Below are positions 32,834 through 42,189 of a DNA stretch of 64,000 nt, in pieces; position 1 is the first letter of the stretch, and each line of letters opens with the position of its first letter. A program made the position numbers and the translations under genes. The notes beneath the pieces are model-generated. The model did not search any database and was not told the origin of the DNA. It saw nothing but the letters and a program-made list of their open reading frames with translations. This DNA is from Chryseobacterium rhizoplanae. Its GTDB lineage: Bacteria > Bacteroidota > Bacteroidia > Flavobacteriales > Weeksellaceae. Location: positions 496,001 through 560,000 of the forward strand of contig NZ_FXTC01000001.1 in NCBI RefSeq assembly GCF_900182655.1. The letters are read 5' to 3'.

Positions 32834-33530
32834 TAACACAAATTGTACAAATGATTTCACGGATTACACAATTGAAGAGGATTGGGATTTATTTTATAAC
32901 CACAGATTTCACAGATAGGCACAGATGATTGTGTGTTGACAGAATAATTTCACATTCTCTATTTGTGAAATTAGTGCAAAAATACTTGTGTTATTAGTGG
33001 TTTTTAAGATTAAACACAAATGGCACGAATGATTTCACGAATAACACTAATTTAATAGGGGATATTTTACCTTAGATCATTATGGTGAATTCAATAGGAG
33101 CGGGCTTTAGCCCGCTTATCTTATGGGTAATGTCTCAATGGCTTTAGCCAAAAATTATATTGATTTTAAAATTGTTTTTATAACCACGGATTTCACAGAT
33201 TGGCACAGATGATTGCGCATATTTTTTGATGAATAAATTTCTCATTCTTCTATTTGTGCTATTTGTGGTTTTTAAGATTAAACATAAATGTCACTAATGG
33301 CTTCACAAATAATACGAATTCAATAGGAATGGGCCCGTTTGACTTTAAATGAATATTTTTCAATGGCTTTAGCCAAAATTATATTGATTTTAAAATTGTT
33401 TTTATAACCACAGATTTCACAGATTGGCACAGATGATTGCATGTAATTTTGATGAATTGATTGGTTTTATTCTATTTGTGAAATTTGTGTAAGACATTTG
33501 TGTTATTTGTGGTTTTGGGAATTTAAACCC
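32834..33530. repeat. dispersed CACAAAT/CAGATTTCACAGAT repeat cluster (three units)
   Basis: ATAACCACAGATTTCACAGAT and close variants, each followed by a GGCACAGATGATTG block, start near 32896, 33180 and 33405. They are interleaved with "CTATTTGTG" and "TTATTTGTGGTTTT" blocks. A perfect hairpin GCGGGCTTTAGCCCGC lies at 33101-33116, and TGGCTTTAGCCA recurs twice (33139, 33364). The core is the reverse complement of the 21.7-kb repeat. No coding ORF. The remaining part to 33755 is featureless. Confidence 0.8.
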
Positions 33531-33755
33531 AAAAAATCCAGATGAAACTTCACCGGATTTTATTGGATATTCTTTAAAAGTTTTCATGCAACCAGCAGCT
33601 TCATGAGACTGGTTAAGGTCCTTTGAAGTAAGTAAGTTTTACTGTTGATGCAAAAAAAAGATTCTTAAAGAATAGAAAAAGTATAGTAATGAGGAAAACC
33701 TCAGGTATTGTATTTTGTGTTTTTTACAATCTTTTAATTAAATAATCAAAAGATA

Positions 33756-34004
33756 TTATTTGTCGATTGATCCTAAAACCTTCTGAGCAAAAGAGTTTAA
33801 AGCATCTTTTTCACTCATTCCGTTTTGTACGTTGGCGTGAACTTCCAGAGCTCCACAAATATTGGTGATCAATTCTCCTGCAACATTTAAGTCTTCTTCG
33901 CTTGTTCCTCTGAATTCGCAAAAACTTTCCAGTACCTCTAATGTTTTTTCAAGGTTTTCAAGAGTCTGATTCTGATAAAACTGTCTGATTACGGGTAATT
34001 TCAT
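33756..34004 (-). CDS. DUF6952 family small protein
   Basis: This 82-residue helical protein ("MKLPVIRQFYQNQTLENLEK" onward) is of a type regularly found with peroxiredoxin and thioredoxin genes in flavobacteria. It has a single Cys near "LESFCEFRG" and another in "NICGALEVH". Its start codon overlaps the thioredoxin stop by one base, so the two are translated together. The function is unknown; position suggests oxidative-stress defence. Confidence 0.75.
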   Translation of the reverse strand: MKLPVIRQFYQNQTLENLEKTLEVLESFCEFRGTSEEDLNVAGELITNICGALEVHANVQNGMSEKDALNSFAQKVLGSIDK

Positions 34005-34312
34005 TATGCTAATTCATTAAAAAGGTTAATTAAACTTTCTGCCTGGTTAGATTGAACCTGGTTGACCAATTCTCCGTTTTTAAAGATCGCGAAAGTAGGT
34101 AAGTTGTCCACTTTTGCTAATTTTCTGCTTTCAGGAAGCTTTTCAGCATCTACATATAAAAATGGAATAGAATCATTTTCAGATGCCAGTTTTTTGAATT
34201 TCGGCTTCATGATTCTGCAGTTTCCGCACCATGTTGCGCCATATTGAACAACTACTTTTTCGTTGTCGTTAACTATATTTTGTAATGTATCTTCGGTTAA
34301 TTCTGTGTACAT
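34004..34312 (-). CDS. thioredoxin family protein (CGNC active site)
   Basis: This 102-residue protein with a thioredoxin fold has the active site "ATWCGNCRIMKP" (C29, C32), with Asn-Cys in place of the usual Pro-Cys, and the cis-Pro loop "NLPTFAIF". It is cytoplasmic, with no signal peptide. It lies between ahpC-type peroxiredoxin (127 bp upstream) and DUF6952 (1-base overlap), so it is the likely reductant of that peroxiredoxin. Confidence 0.9.
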   Translation of the reverse strand: MYTELTEDTLQNIVNDNEKVVVQYGATWCGNCRIMKPKFKKLASENDSIPFLYVDAEKLPESRKLAKVDNLPTFAIFKNGELVNQVQSNQAESLINLFNELA

Positions 34313-34332
34313 GATTGTAATTTGAAAATTTA

Positions 34333-34429
34333 TTAATTTGAAAATGTGTCAATGCTTTGTAAAGAAGAAAATGAGATAATTTTTAACTATCCTGAGATTA
34401 ATTTTCAAATTATCTCATTTTCAAATTAA
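34333..34429. repeat. nested inverted repeats between peroxiredoxin and thioredoxin genes
   Basis: GAAAATGAGATAATTT (34367-34382) is the exact reverse complement of 34407-34422. A second pair, TTAATTTGAAAAT (34333-34345) and ATTTTCAAATTAA (34417-34429), encloses it. The element fills most of the 126-bp spacer. It has no T-run typical of a terminator. Confidence 0.75.
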
Positions 34430-34438
34430 CACATTATA

Positions 34439-35071
34439 TTAGTTCTTAGCTAAGTATTCTGCTGTAGAAGTTCTGTCAGCTTTCATTGCATCTTTTCCTT
34501 CTTCCCAGTTTGCAGGACATACTTCACCATGTTTTTGAACGTGTGTGTAAGCGTCAATTAATCTTAAGAATTCTTTTACGTTTCTTCCCAGAGGCATATC
34601 GTTTACCGCTTCGTGGAAGATTTTTCCAGTTTCGTCGATAAGGTAAGTTGCTCTGTAAGTTACGTTAGAACCTGTGAAAACTTCTTCTCCTTCTTCATTG
34701 TATTCAAAATCCTGGTCAACAATACCCAATGTGTTTGCCAATTGTCTGTGTGTATCAGCTAAAAGCGGGTAAGTTACTCCTTCAATACCTCCGTTATCTT
34801 TTGGTGTGTTCAACCATGCGAAGTGTACTTCGTTAGTATCACAAGATGCACCAATTACTTTAGTGTTTCTTTTTTCGAACTCTCCTAAAGCCTCCTGGAA
34901 AGCGTGAAGCTCAGTAGGGCATACGAAAGTAAAATCTTTAGGGTACCAGAATAAAAGAACTTTTTGCTGGTTGTTTACTGCTTCATCAAGGATGTTGATT
35001 CTTAAATCGTCACCCATTTCGGACATTGCGTCAATTGTTAAATTGGGGAATTTTTTTCCTACTAAAGACAT
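34439..35071 (-). CDS. 2-Cys peroxiredoxin (AhpC/Prx1 type)
   Basis: This 210-residue peroxiredoxin has the peroxidatic cysteine in "FTFVCPTELHAF" (C51) and the resolving cysteine in "GEVCPANW" (C185), with the catalytic Arg in "TYRATYLID". It reduces H2O2 and organic peroxides in the cytoplasm. No ahpF is nearby; the thioredoxin gene downstream is the likely electron donor. A well-formed promoter precedes it. Confidence 0.95.
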   Translation of the reverse strand: MSLVGKKFPNLTIDAMSEMGDDLRINILDEAVNNQQKVLLFWYPKDFTFVCPTELHAFQEALGEFEKRNTKVIGASCDTNEVHFAWLNTPKDNGGIEGVTYPLLADTHRQLANTLGIVDQDFEYNEEGEEVFTGSNVTYRATYLIDETGKIFHEAVNDMPLGRNVKEFLRLIDAYTHVQKHGEVCPANWEEGKDAMKADRTSTAEYLAKN

Positions 35072-35103
35072 AATTTTCTGTTTTTATATTTAAATTTCTA
35101 TGG

Positions 35104-35139
35104 CAAAGATATGAAAGATTCATCTATCGAACAAACAAA
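35104..35139 (-). promoter_or_regulatory. promoter of the peroxiredoxin gene
   Basis: On the minus strand a TATCTTTG -7 box (35104-35111) lies 32 bp upstream of the ATG. TTTG at 35132-35135 (or 35136-35139) gives a spacing of 20-24 bp. Confidence 0.6.
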
Positions 35140-35184
35140 TATTGATAAATAAAATCTATAATTGTTTTTGACGTGTTGTTAAAT

Positions 35185-35212
35185 AAAAAAGCCCTGACAA
35201 CAGGGCTTTTTG
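35185..35212 (-). terminator. terminator of the M16 peptidase gene
   Basis: GCCCTG (35191-35196) pairs with CAGGGC (35201-35206) around ACAA, extended by A and T tracts. On the minus strand the T-run directly follows. Confidence 0.85.
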
Positions 35213-35218
35213 TTTATT

Positions 35219-38158
35219 TTAGTAACCAAATACTTCGGTTAAATTAAGTTTTTTTACCTCACCTAATTTCTGCATATCGGCCTCATTTACTTTATCTTGA
35301 GAGGCGACAAGGCAGTATGTGTAGTTTTTGTTCTTCATTTCCTTATCGTGGAAAGTATTGATGTCTGTGAAAGACAGTTTTGGTGCCTGTTCATAGACAT
35401 TCTGTCTCATGTCAAAATTGTTTCCAAGTCTTTGAGATTTCAGATAGGAGAAGATGATTCCGTCCTGAGTGATTCTTTCAGAAGCAATTGATTTTTTCAA
35501 TCCGCTTTTTGCAGTTTCAAATAACTGTTCAGATTTTGGAAGAGTTGTTAAAAGTTCATTCATTGCTGTTGTAGACTCATTGAATTTATCAGCCTGTGTT
35601 CCTACATACGCCATAATCATATCCTTGTCTGTTTTCTTGCTTGGAAGTGCAAAATAAGAGTACGTAGAATAAGCCAGTGCTTTAGATTCTCTGATCGTCT
35701 GGAAAACAATAGATCCCATTCCGCCTCCAAAGTAGTTGTTAAACAAGCTTACGGTAGGAGTAGTTGCAGGATTGTATTGGTCTGCATTTCTTACCCAAAA
35801 AATTTCTGCCTGCACCATATCATAATGAGCAAACAATACTTTGTTTTTATCAGTCGGGATCTGAGCGAAAGTTTTAGACTTAGGCAGGTCTTTCAGGGTT
35901 GCAGGAAGCTTGTGAACAGGTTTTAGAGATGCTACCACTTCATTTCCTGTTTTAGGACCGTAATACAATACTTTATGCTTGAAATTAAACAAATCATGAA
36001 GAACGTTAATCAGATCTTCTGCTTTTAATGCGTCAAGTTCAGCATCGCTCAGTACATTGTTGAAAGGATTCTGTGCACCATATTGTGCATAACTTCTCAG
36101 TCCGGCCATGATGGTTCCTTTATTTTGCTTCGCATTGGCTCTGGCTTTCTTCAGTCTTGTTTTGTAAGCATCAAGAGCTGCCTGATCTGCCTGACAGTTT
36201 TTAATCAGATCTTCAAATAAAGAAATCGTTTTATCGAAGTTTTCATTTAAACCTTCAAGCGATACATAAGTTTCTTCATTTCCGGCACCTACATTGAAGC
36301 TTGAAGCAAGTTTGTAAAACTCTTTACTGATAACTTCTGAAGATTTGTCCTTAGTTCCTAAATACTGAAGATATTCTGCGGCTATAGGAAGTATTTTGTT
36401 GTTCCATTTTCCGGAATCAAAGTGATAATACATTCTGAACAGTGCATTGTCTGTATTTTTTACAGAAAGTACGTCTACGTCGGCCAATTTGTTTTTAGCG
36501 ATGTCTTTATCATAATTTAACCATACCGGAGCGATAGGGCTTTCAGGCATTTCATCAATCTTCTTAAGGAAAGGAGACTGGTCTTCTCTGTTAACGGACA
36601 CCGGAGTGATGGTTGGTTTGTCAACTTTCACAATGCTCTTATCTTCACCTTTTCTTTTGTAAACCGCAACGTAGTTGTTGTTCTGAAGATATTTGGATAC
36701 GAAATCCATGATATCTTTCTTCGTAAGTTTTGAAATTTCGTCAACATATTCAAGTGATGCTTTGTGGTCAATGTCTGAAGTAAATTCATCCATCAGGATA
36801 CTTGCTCTTGACGAATATTTTTCATCCTTCTGAATAATACCTTTCTTTTCATTGTTGACGATAGACTGAATAAGATCATCAGAAAATTCCCCTTTTCTTA
36901 ATTTATCAATTTCCTGAAGAAGAAGGTTTTTTACTTCATCCAGAGATTGCCCTTCAGTAGGTTTCCCTTGTAAAAGTAATACGGAATAATCTTTTAAGGT
37001 ATAAGAACCTGCGTATGCTCCCAGTAACTTTTGTTTTTTTACCAGATCAAGGTCAATCAATCCTGCCTGCCCGTTGGTAAGCATGTTTCCAACAAGGTTC
37101 AGCATTCTTGCATCTTTCGTGGAAGCACCCGGAAATCTGAAACCAAGCATTACATTTTCAGGATTAGGCCCTGTAACTTCTTTTACAATTGGAGCTGTAA
37201 TGGGTTTTTCCTGACCAACTTTATATTCAGGAATAGGTTTAGGCTTCATATATGAGAAAGCCTTGTCAATTTTTGCAATCACTTCATCCGGGTTAAAATC
37301 TCCGGACATGATGATTCCCATATTGTTGGGAACGTAATAATTATTGTAATATTCTCTGATAGCGTGTAGAGAAGGGTTTTTCAAATGTTCAATCGTTCCG
37401 ATGGTGGTCTGCTTTCCGTAATTGTTGTTAGGGAAAAGGTTGGCAAACATGGTATCGAAAACTTTATCTCCATCATCATCTAGAGATCTGTTTTTTTCTT
37501 CATATACCGCCTCAAGCTCTGTATGGAAAAGTCTCAAAACAGGCTCTCTGAATCTTTCAGCCTGCACCGCAAGAAATTTGTCAAGAACATTGGCTGGTAC
37601 ATCTTCTGTGTATACGGTTTGTTCAAAGGAAGTGAAGGCATTGGTTCCGTCAGCTCCCATACCGGCCATCATTTTGTCGTATTCATTCGCAATTGCATAT
37701 TTGGCAGCCTCTCCGGAAACCTTGTCAATCTCTTTGTAGATTTCTTTTCTTTTAGCTTCATCTTTGGTTTGGTTGTACTTTTCGTAAAGCGCGTCAATCT
37801 GGTCTAAAAGAGGTTTTTCTTTCGCCCAGTCTTTAGATCCGAACTGATTGGTTCCTTTGAAAAGCATATGCTCCAGATAATGGGCAAGACCGGTGTGGTC
37901 TGCAGGGTCGGTTTTGCTTCCTGCCTTTGTGGCGATATACGTTTGAATTCTCGGGTCCTTGTTTGTTGGACTCAAAATAACTGTTAATCCGTTTTTTAAG
38001 GTGTAATACCTTGCGGAAGTAGGGTCGTTGGTAACGTATCTATACTTATAGCCATTAGAATTTCCTTCTTTCCATTGGAAATCCTGGCCAAAAGCATGGC
38101 CTGCAAAACTTGCAGCGGCAATACTCGTTGCGATGGTTAGTTTTTTTAACAGATTCAT
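35219..38158 (-). CDS. secreted M16 family zinc metallopeptidase (two-domain)
   Basis: This 979-residue protein has a signal peptide ("MNLLKKLTIATSIAAASFAG"). The N-terminal half holds the inverted zinc motif HxxEH in "LAHYLEHMLFKGT" (H93, E96, H97) and the distal Glu in "LEAVYEEKNRS". The C-terminal half is an inactive M16 domain with the substrate-binding "FNNYFGGGMGSIVFQTIRES" and "ALAYSTYSYF". The full-length two-lobed layout matches pitrilysin/PqqL-type enzymes of the periplasm. It probably degrades peptides. It is monocistronic; the aspartate aminotransferase gene lies 34 bp upstream, so they may share transcription. Confidence 0.95.
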   Translation of the reverse strand: MNLLKKLTIATSIAAASFAGHAFGQDFQWKEGNSNGYKYRYVTNDPTSARYYTLKNGLTVILSPTNKDPRIQTYIATKAGSKTDPADHTGLAHYLEHMLFKGTNQFGSKDWAKEKPLLDQIDALYEKYNQTKDEAKRKEIYKEIDKVSGEAAKYAIANEYDKMMAGMGADGTNAFTSFEQTVYTEDVPANVLDKFLAVQAERFREPVLRLFHTELEAVYEEKNRSLDDDGDKVFDTMFANLFPNNNYGKQTTIGTIEHLKNPSLHAIREYYNNYYVPNNMGIIMSGDFNPDEVIAKIDKAFSYMKPKPIPEYKVGQEKPITAPIVKEVTGPNPENVMLGFRFPGASTKDARMLNLVGNMLTNGQAGLIDLDLVKKQKLLGAYAGSYTLKDYSVLLLQGKPTEGQSLDEVKNLLLQEIDKLRKGEFSDDLIQSIVNNEKKGIIQKDEKYSSRASILMDEFTSDIDHKASLEYVDEISKLTKKDIMDFVSKYLQNNNYVAVYKRKGEDKSIVKVDKPTITPVSVNREDQSPFLKKIDEMPESPIAPVWLNYDKDIAKNKLADVDVLSVKNTDNALFRMYYHFDSGKWNNKILPIAAEYLQYLGTKDKSSEVISKEFYKLASSFNVGAGNEETYVSLEGLNENFDKTISLFEDLIKNCQADQAALDAYKTRLKKARANAKQNKGTIMAGLRSYAQYGAQNPFNNVLSDAELDALKAEDLINVLHDLFNFKHKVLYYGPKTGNEVVASLKPVHKLPATLKDLPKSKTFAQIPTDKNKVLFAHYDMVQAEIFWVRNADQYNPATTPTVSLFNNYFGGGMGSIVFQTIRESKALAYSTYSYFALPSKKTDKDMIMAYVGTQADKFNESTTAMNELLTTLPKSEQLFETAKSGLKKSIASERITQDGIIFSYLKSQRLGNNFDMRQNVYEQAPKLSFTDINTFHDKEMKNKNYTYCLVASQDKVNEADMQKLGEVKKLNLTEVFGY

Positions 38159-38192
38159 TGCTGTTGTGCTTTATTTTGGGTTATTAATTTTA

Positions 38193-39386
38193 TTAGTTGA
38201 ATTGTTCCAATAAATTTTTGATTCGCTTCATAGCTTCTCTTAAGTCTTCCTCAGATGCAGCGTAAGAGAATCTGATACATTCCGGGCTTCCGAAAGAGAA
38301 TCCGCCGACACAGCCTACATGAGCATTTTCCAGAAGGAACATGGCAAAGTCATCAGAGTTATTAATTTCAGTTCCGTTAAGGGTTTTTCCGATATAGTGT
38401 GAAATATCCGGGAAGAAATAGAATGCTGCTTTAGGAAGCAATACTTTGAATCCTGGGATTTCTTTGATCAGTTCATACACCAGATCTCTTCTTTCTTTGA
38501 AGGCATCAATCATGTATCTGTATTCAGAAGGGTCTGTTTTCAATGCCGTGATAGAAGCTCTCTGTGCCATGGTGTTGGCTCCGCTGGTCATCTGTCCCTG
38601 TACTTTTTCACAAGCTTTTGCCAGCCATTCCGGACAAGCAGAATAACCGATTCTCCATCCTGTCATTGCAAATGCTTTTGACATTCCGTTGATCACTGCG
38701 GTCTGTTCATATACTTCAGGAAACTGTGCGATAGAAGTTGTTTTTGTTTCGTAATTGATATACTCGTAAATCTCATCAGAAATTATCGTTACCTGAGGGT
38801 ATTTAGCGATAACTTTCGCGATAGATTTTAATTCGTCATATGTGTAATAACCACCGGATGGGTTACATGGAGAACTGAAAAGTACTGCTTTGGTTTTCTC
38901 CGTAATAGCCTCTTCAAGCTGCTCTGCTGTTACTTTAAAGTCTGTTAAATAAGAAGTAGGAAGCATTACGGAAGTTCCGCCCATCATTTTTACCATTTCA
39001 TCATAGCTTACCCAATACGGAGCGGGAAGAAGAACTTCATCACCATCATTGATAATGGAGGCAAGAACATTTATAATTGCTTGTTTAGCACCATTTGAAA
39101 CACAGATCTGGGTAGGTTTGTATTCCAGATTGTTATCTCTTTTCAATTTATGAGCAATAGCCTCACGCAGTTCCAGAAATCCCGGAACAGGAGAGTAGTG
39201 GCTGTAGTTTTGGTTGATGGCATCGAAAGCAGCCTGTTTGATATTGTCCGGAACATCGAAATCCGGTTCGCCAAGAGTTAAGCTGATCACATCTATTCCG
39301 TTGGCTTTCATTTCTCTGGCTTTGTTTGACATTACAAATGTCTGGGAGTATCCTAGTCTTTTTACTCTATCTGAAAGTTTATCCAT
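38193..39386 (-). CDS. class I aminotransferase (aspartate aminotransferase-like)
   Basis: This 397-residue fold-type I PLP enzyme of subgroup Ib begins "MDKLSDRVKRLGYSQTFVMS". It has "SLTLGEPDFDVPDNIK", "YSPVPGFLELREAIA", "ISDEIYEYINY" and the PLP lysine in "GMSKAFAMTGWRIGY", with the carboxylate-binding Arg in "CIRFSYA". It is close to the AspC/prephenate aminotransferase group, so aspartate or aromatic substrates are possible. It lies 34 bp upstream of the M16 gene on the same strand. Confidence 0.92.
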   Translation of the reverse strand: MDKLSDRVKRLGYSQTFVMSNKAREMKANGIDVISLTLGEPDFDVPDNIKQAAFDAINQNYSHYSPVPGFLELREAIAHKLKRDNNLEYKPTQICVSNGAKQAIINVLASIINDGDEVLLPAPYWVSYDEMVKMMGGTSVMLPTSYLTDFKVTAEQLEEAITEKTKAVLFSSPCNPSGGYYTYDELKSIAKVIAKYPQVTIISDEIYEYINYETKTTSIAQFPEVYEQTAVINGMSKAFAMTGWRIGYSACPEWLAKACEKVQGQMTSGANTMAQRASITALKTDPSEYRYMIDAFKERRDLVYELIKEIPGFKVLLPKAAFYFFPDISHYIGKTLNGTEINNSDDFAMFLLENAHVGCVGGFSFGSPECIRFSYAASEEDLREAMKRIKNLLEQFN

Positions 39387-39651
39387 TGTATTTCTTGAAT
39401 TTTAACAAATATATAATAAAAACGTCTTCTGGGGGCAATAAAAGTAGGGGTACTTAAAAGATTTTTGTCAGGTTTTGAACAGATTTTTCCTGTTTGGAAT
39501 CATTATGTTACCTGGACAGGGATAAACACTTGACTCGTGTTTTGGTCAAATAAAAATCAATAATATGAAGATAAGTGAAAATTTAGATTAAATAAAAAGT
39601 ATTTCCGAAGTTTACGGTTTTGTATCTTTAAACAATCAAGATCATTATTCT

Positions 39652-40989
39652 ATGAAATATTCCGTTTTTTTATTGCTGATTTCCTGTACTGTCTTTTCTC
39701 AGAAACATTCAAAAGATGATGAAGTGAAGAAATATGTCTCGCAGGTGAGTGAAGATTCATTGAAGTCATACATTGGTAAGTTGGTAAGCTTTGAGACCAG
39801 ACATACCTTAAGCACGGTGGATGATCCAAAGCATGGAATAGGTGCCGCACGGAATTGGGTTATTAAAAAATTCAAAGATTATGCTGAAAATTCCGGTGGC
39901 AGAATGGAAGTCTACCTTCAGCAGGAAGATATTCAGCCGGATGGAAAACGAATTGATCAAGCAGTCAGTCTTGGAAATGCCGTTGCTTTTCTGAAAGGTA
40001 CAGATCCTGATGACAAAAGAATCTTCCTGATCGGTGGACATCTTGATTCAAGAGTAACAGACGTGATGAACCGGACTTCAAAAGCACCGGGAGCCAATGA
40101 TGATGGCAGTGGAGTAAGCGCTGTTATTGAATCTGCAAGGATATTAAGTAGATCTTCATTTCCGGCCTCCATTATCTTTGTAGCGCTTTCCGGAGAAGAG
40201 CAATCACTGTTGGGATCCAAACAATTGGCTGAAAAAATTAAGAGAGAAAATCTACAGTTGGAAGCTGTCCTGAACAATGATATGATTGGTAATCCTAAAG
40301 CAGGAGAAACAGGAGAAATCAATACCCGTACCCTCCGTGTATTCAGTGAAGGTCTGCCGTATGAAGATCTCGATAAAAAAGCAATGGCAATCAGAAATCT
40401 GGGTTTTGAAAATGACAGCGAATCCAGACAGCTGGCAAGATATATCAAAGAAATTACAGAACAATACATCAAAGGACTTGAAATTAAGCTGATCTACAGA
40501 AATGACAGGTTTTTGCGTGGAGGAGATCATACCAGCTTTGTCAATAACGGATTTCCTTCTGTCAGATTAACCGAGTATTATGAAAATTATGATCATCAGC
40601 ATCAGGATATAAGAGTAGAAAATAATAAGCAATATGGCGATCTTCCGGAATTTATAGATTTTAAATACCTGAGGAAGAATGTGGCTGCCAATATCGCGGT
40701 ACTTGCCAGTCTTGCAAAATCTACTTCAAAACCAGAAAAAGTGGAAATGGACGTTAAAGAACTTACCAATTCTACAATCCTGCATTGGGAGAAGCCAAAA
40801 TCAGGAACTCCGGCAGGTTATTATGTGCTGGTACGGGAAACGGACAGTCCGGTATGGCAGAAAAAAATATTTACAACAGGACTTTCCATTAAAGTTCCGC
40901 TTTCCAAAGACAATTATATTTTTGCCGTACAGACCATCAGCCAGTCCGGAAACCTGAACGTACCTGTAATTCCGGGGATTGCGAAGTAA
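39652..40989 (+). CDS. secreted M28 family peptidase with C-terminal FN3-like domain
   Basis: This 445-residue protein has a signal peptide ("MKYSVFLLLISCTVFSQ"). The M28 core is complete: "IGGHLDSR", "GANDDGSG", "LSGEEQSLLGS", "NNDMIGN" and "RGGDHTSF". The last ~90 residues ("NSTILHWEKPKSGTPAGYYV" onward) form a fibronectin III-like beta domain. It is only distantly related to the three M28 genes at 22-26 kb: the PA-like insert is absent. It should be an active aminopeptidase in the periplasm or outside. Confidence 0.93.
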   Translation: MKYSVFLLLISCTVFSQKHSKDDEVKKYVSQVSEDSLKSYIGKLVSFETRHTLSTVDDPKHGIGAARNWVIKKFKDYAENSGGRMEVYLQQEDIQPDGKRIDQAVSLGNAVAFLKGTDPDDKRIFLIGGHLDSRVTDVMNRTSKAPGANDDGSGVSAVIESARILSRSSFPASIIFVALSGEEQSLLGSKQLAEKIKRENLQLEAVLNNDMIGNPKAGETGEINTRTLRVFSEGLPYEDLDKKAMAIRNLGFENDSESRQLARYIKEITEQYIKGLEIKLIYRNDRFLRGGDHTSFVNNGFPSVRLTEYYENYDHQHQDIRVENNKQYGDLPEFIDFKYLRKNVAANIAVLASLAKSTSKPEKVEMDVKELTNSTILHWEKPKSGTPAGYYVLVRETDSPVWQKKIFTTGLSIKVPLSKDNYIFAVQTISQSGNLNVPVIPGIAK

Positions 40990-41086
40990 TGCTCTCTGTT
41001 GAAAACAGGGGATCAGGGTCTGCCGGGAAAAGTAGATTTGAATACAAGAGAAATAAAACTTATTTTTGTGGTTTATAATAATTCAC

Positions 41087-41722
41087 ATGTCTGCATCGTT
41101 ACTATTAAAATATTTCCCGGATCTTACTGAAAAACAGAAAGAACAGTTTTCACAATTGGAAAACCTGTACAATGAATGGAATGAAAAAATCAATGTAATT
41201 TCCAGAAAAGATATGGAGTCGCTGTATGAAAAGCATATTCTCCACTCTTTGGGAATTGCGAAAGTAATGGAATTTGCGCCGGGAACAAAAGTTTTGGATA
41301 TCGGAACCGGAGGTGGTTTTCCGGGAATTCCTCTGGCGATCCTGTTTCCTGAGACAGAATTTACTCTGATTGATTCTATCGGTAAGAAAATCAGTGTGGT
41401 ACAGGCAGTAGCAGAGGGGGTAGGATTGACGAATGTAACGGCTATCCACGGAAGAGCAGAAAAACTCAAAGAAAAATTCCACTTTGTAGTCAGCAGAGCG
41501 GTAACCCAGATGCCTGAATTTTTAAGATGGTTGAAAGGAAAATTTGAAAAAGAACAGTTTAATTCTAAACATAACGGAATTTTATATTTAAAAGGCGGTG
41601 ATCTTGCAGAAGAGCTGGCCGGACTTAAATGTGAAATATTCAATCTTAAACACTATTTTGATGAAGAATTTTTTGATACTAAGAAAGTAGTTTATGTGTC
41701 AAAAGGTAATTTTAATTCCTGA
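41087..41722 (+). CDS. rsmG: 16S rRNA (guanine(527)-N(7))-methyltransferase
   Basis: The start is set at 41087 ("MSASLLLKYFPDLTEKQ"), the family's usual N-terminus; the frame from 41066 adds seven hydrophobic residues. The 211-residue product has "YNEWNEKINVISRKD", the SAM-binding "VLDIGTGGGFPGIPLAI", "LIDSIGKKISVV" and "SRAVTQMPEFL", all typical of RsmG/GidB. It methylates G527 in the 530 loop of 16S rRNA. Its loss gives low-level streptomycin resistance in other bacteria. Confidence 0.96.
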   Translation: MSASLLLKYFPDLTEKQKEQFSQLENLYNEWNEKINVISRKDMESLYEKHILHSLGIAKVMEFAPGTKVLDIGTGGGFPGIPLAILFPETEFTLIDSIGKKISVVQAVAEGVGLTNVTAIHGRAEKLKEKFHFVVSRAVTQMPEFLRWLKGKFEKEQFNSKHNGILYLKGGDLAEELAGLKCEIFNLKHYFDEEFFDTKKVVYVSKGNFNS

Positions 41723-41784
41723 TTTTTATGTAAATAAGGAATAATTTTTGCTAATATTTGTTAATAATCAGAAAAGTAAAGGTT

Positions 41785-42189
41785 ATGAAAAAACTTTTAA
41801 ATATTGGATTTTCAGTATTACTGTTTGGCGGGCTTCTGGTTTCGTGTAATGATGACGATTACCATACAATCGAATCTATCGATAAGATCAAAATAGACAG
41901 TGTAAAAATTGTCAATGATACCATGGATGTTTTTGCGATACAAAGCATAAAGACTTATTCCACCTATCCGTCTCATTGTGAAGGCTTTTACGGGTATGAT
42001 TATGTTTACAATAATGATCTTGACAGAACAGTTACTTCCTACAAATATATCACAAACGGACCTTGTGCGCAGGGAAATTATGTAGGAGGCAATCAAATCA
42101 ACTTCAGTCCGCAGAGAAAAGGAACCTATACTTTTAAATTCTGGAACGGAGGAAATAACTGGATTACGAAAACAATTGTGGTAGAATAA
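41785..42189 (+). CDS. small lipoprotein of unknown function
   Basis: The start is taken at 41785 ("MKKLLNIGFSVLLFGGLLVSC"), giving a lipobox with the Cys at residue 21; the frame from 41758 adds nine residues without merit. The mature part (~113 residues) is rich in Asp, Thr and Tyr, with two more cysteines ("PSHCEGFYGYDYV", "NGPCAQGN") that could form a disulfide. The end ("KGTYTFKFWNGGNNWITKT") looks like an Ig-type beta strand pair. No family is recognised. Its stop overlaps the next ATG by one base. Confidence 0.7.
   Translation: MKKLLNIGFSVLLFGGLLVSCNDDDYHTIESIDKIKIDSVKIVNDTMDVFAIQSIKTYSTYPSHCEGFYGYDYVYNNDLDRTVTSYKYITNGPCAQGNYVGGNQINFSPQRKGTYTFKFWNGGNNWITKTIVVE

Noticed and set aside
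39957..40472. Minus-strand 171-codon ORF inside the M28 gene
   Set aside because: Antisense shadow; the plus frame has all M28 motifs.
41083..41643. Minus-strand 186-codon ORF inside rsmG
   Set aside because: Shadow of rsmG, which carries intact SAM-binding and RsmG signatures on the plus strand.
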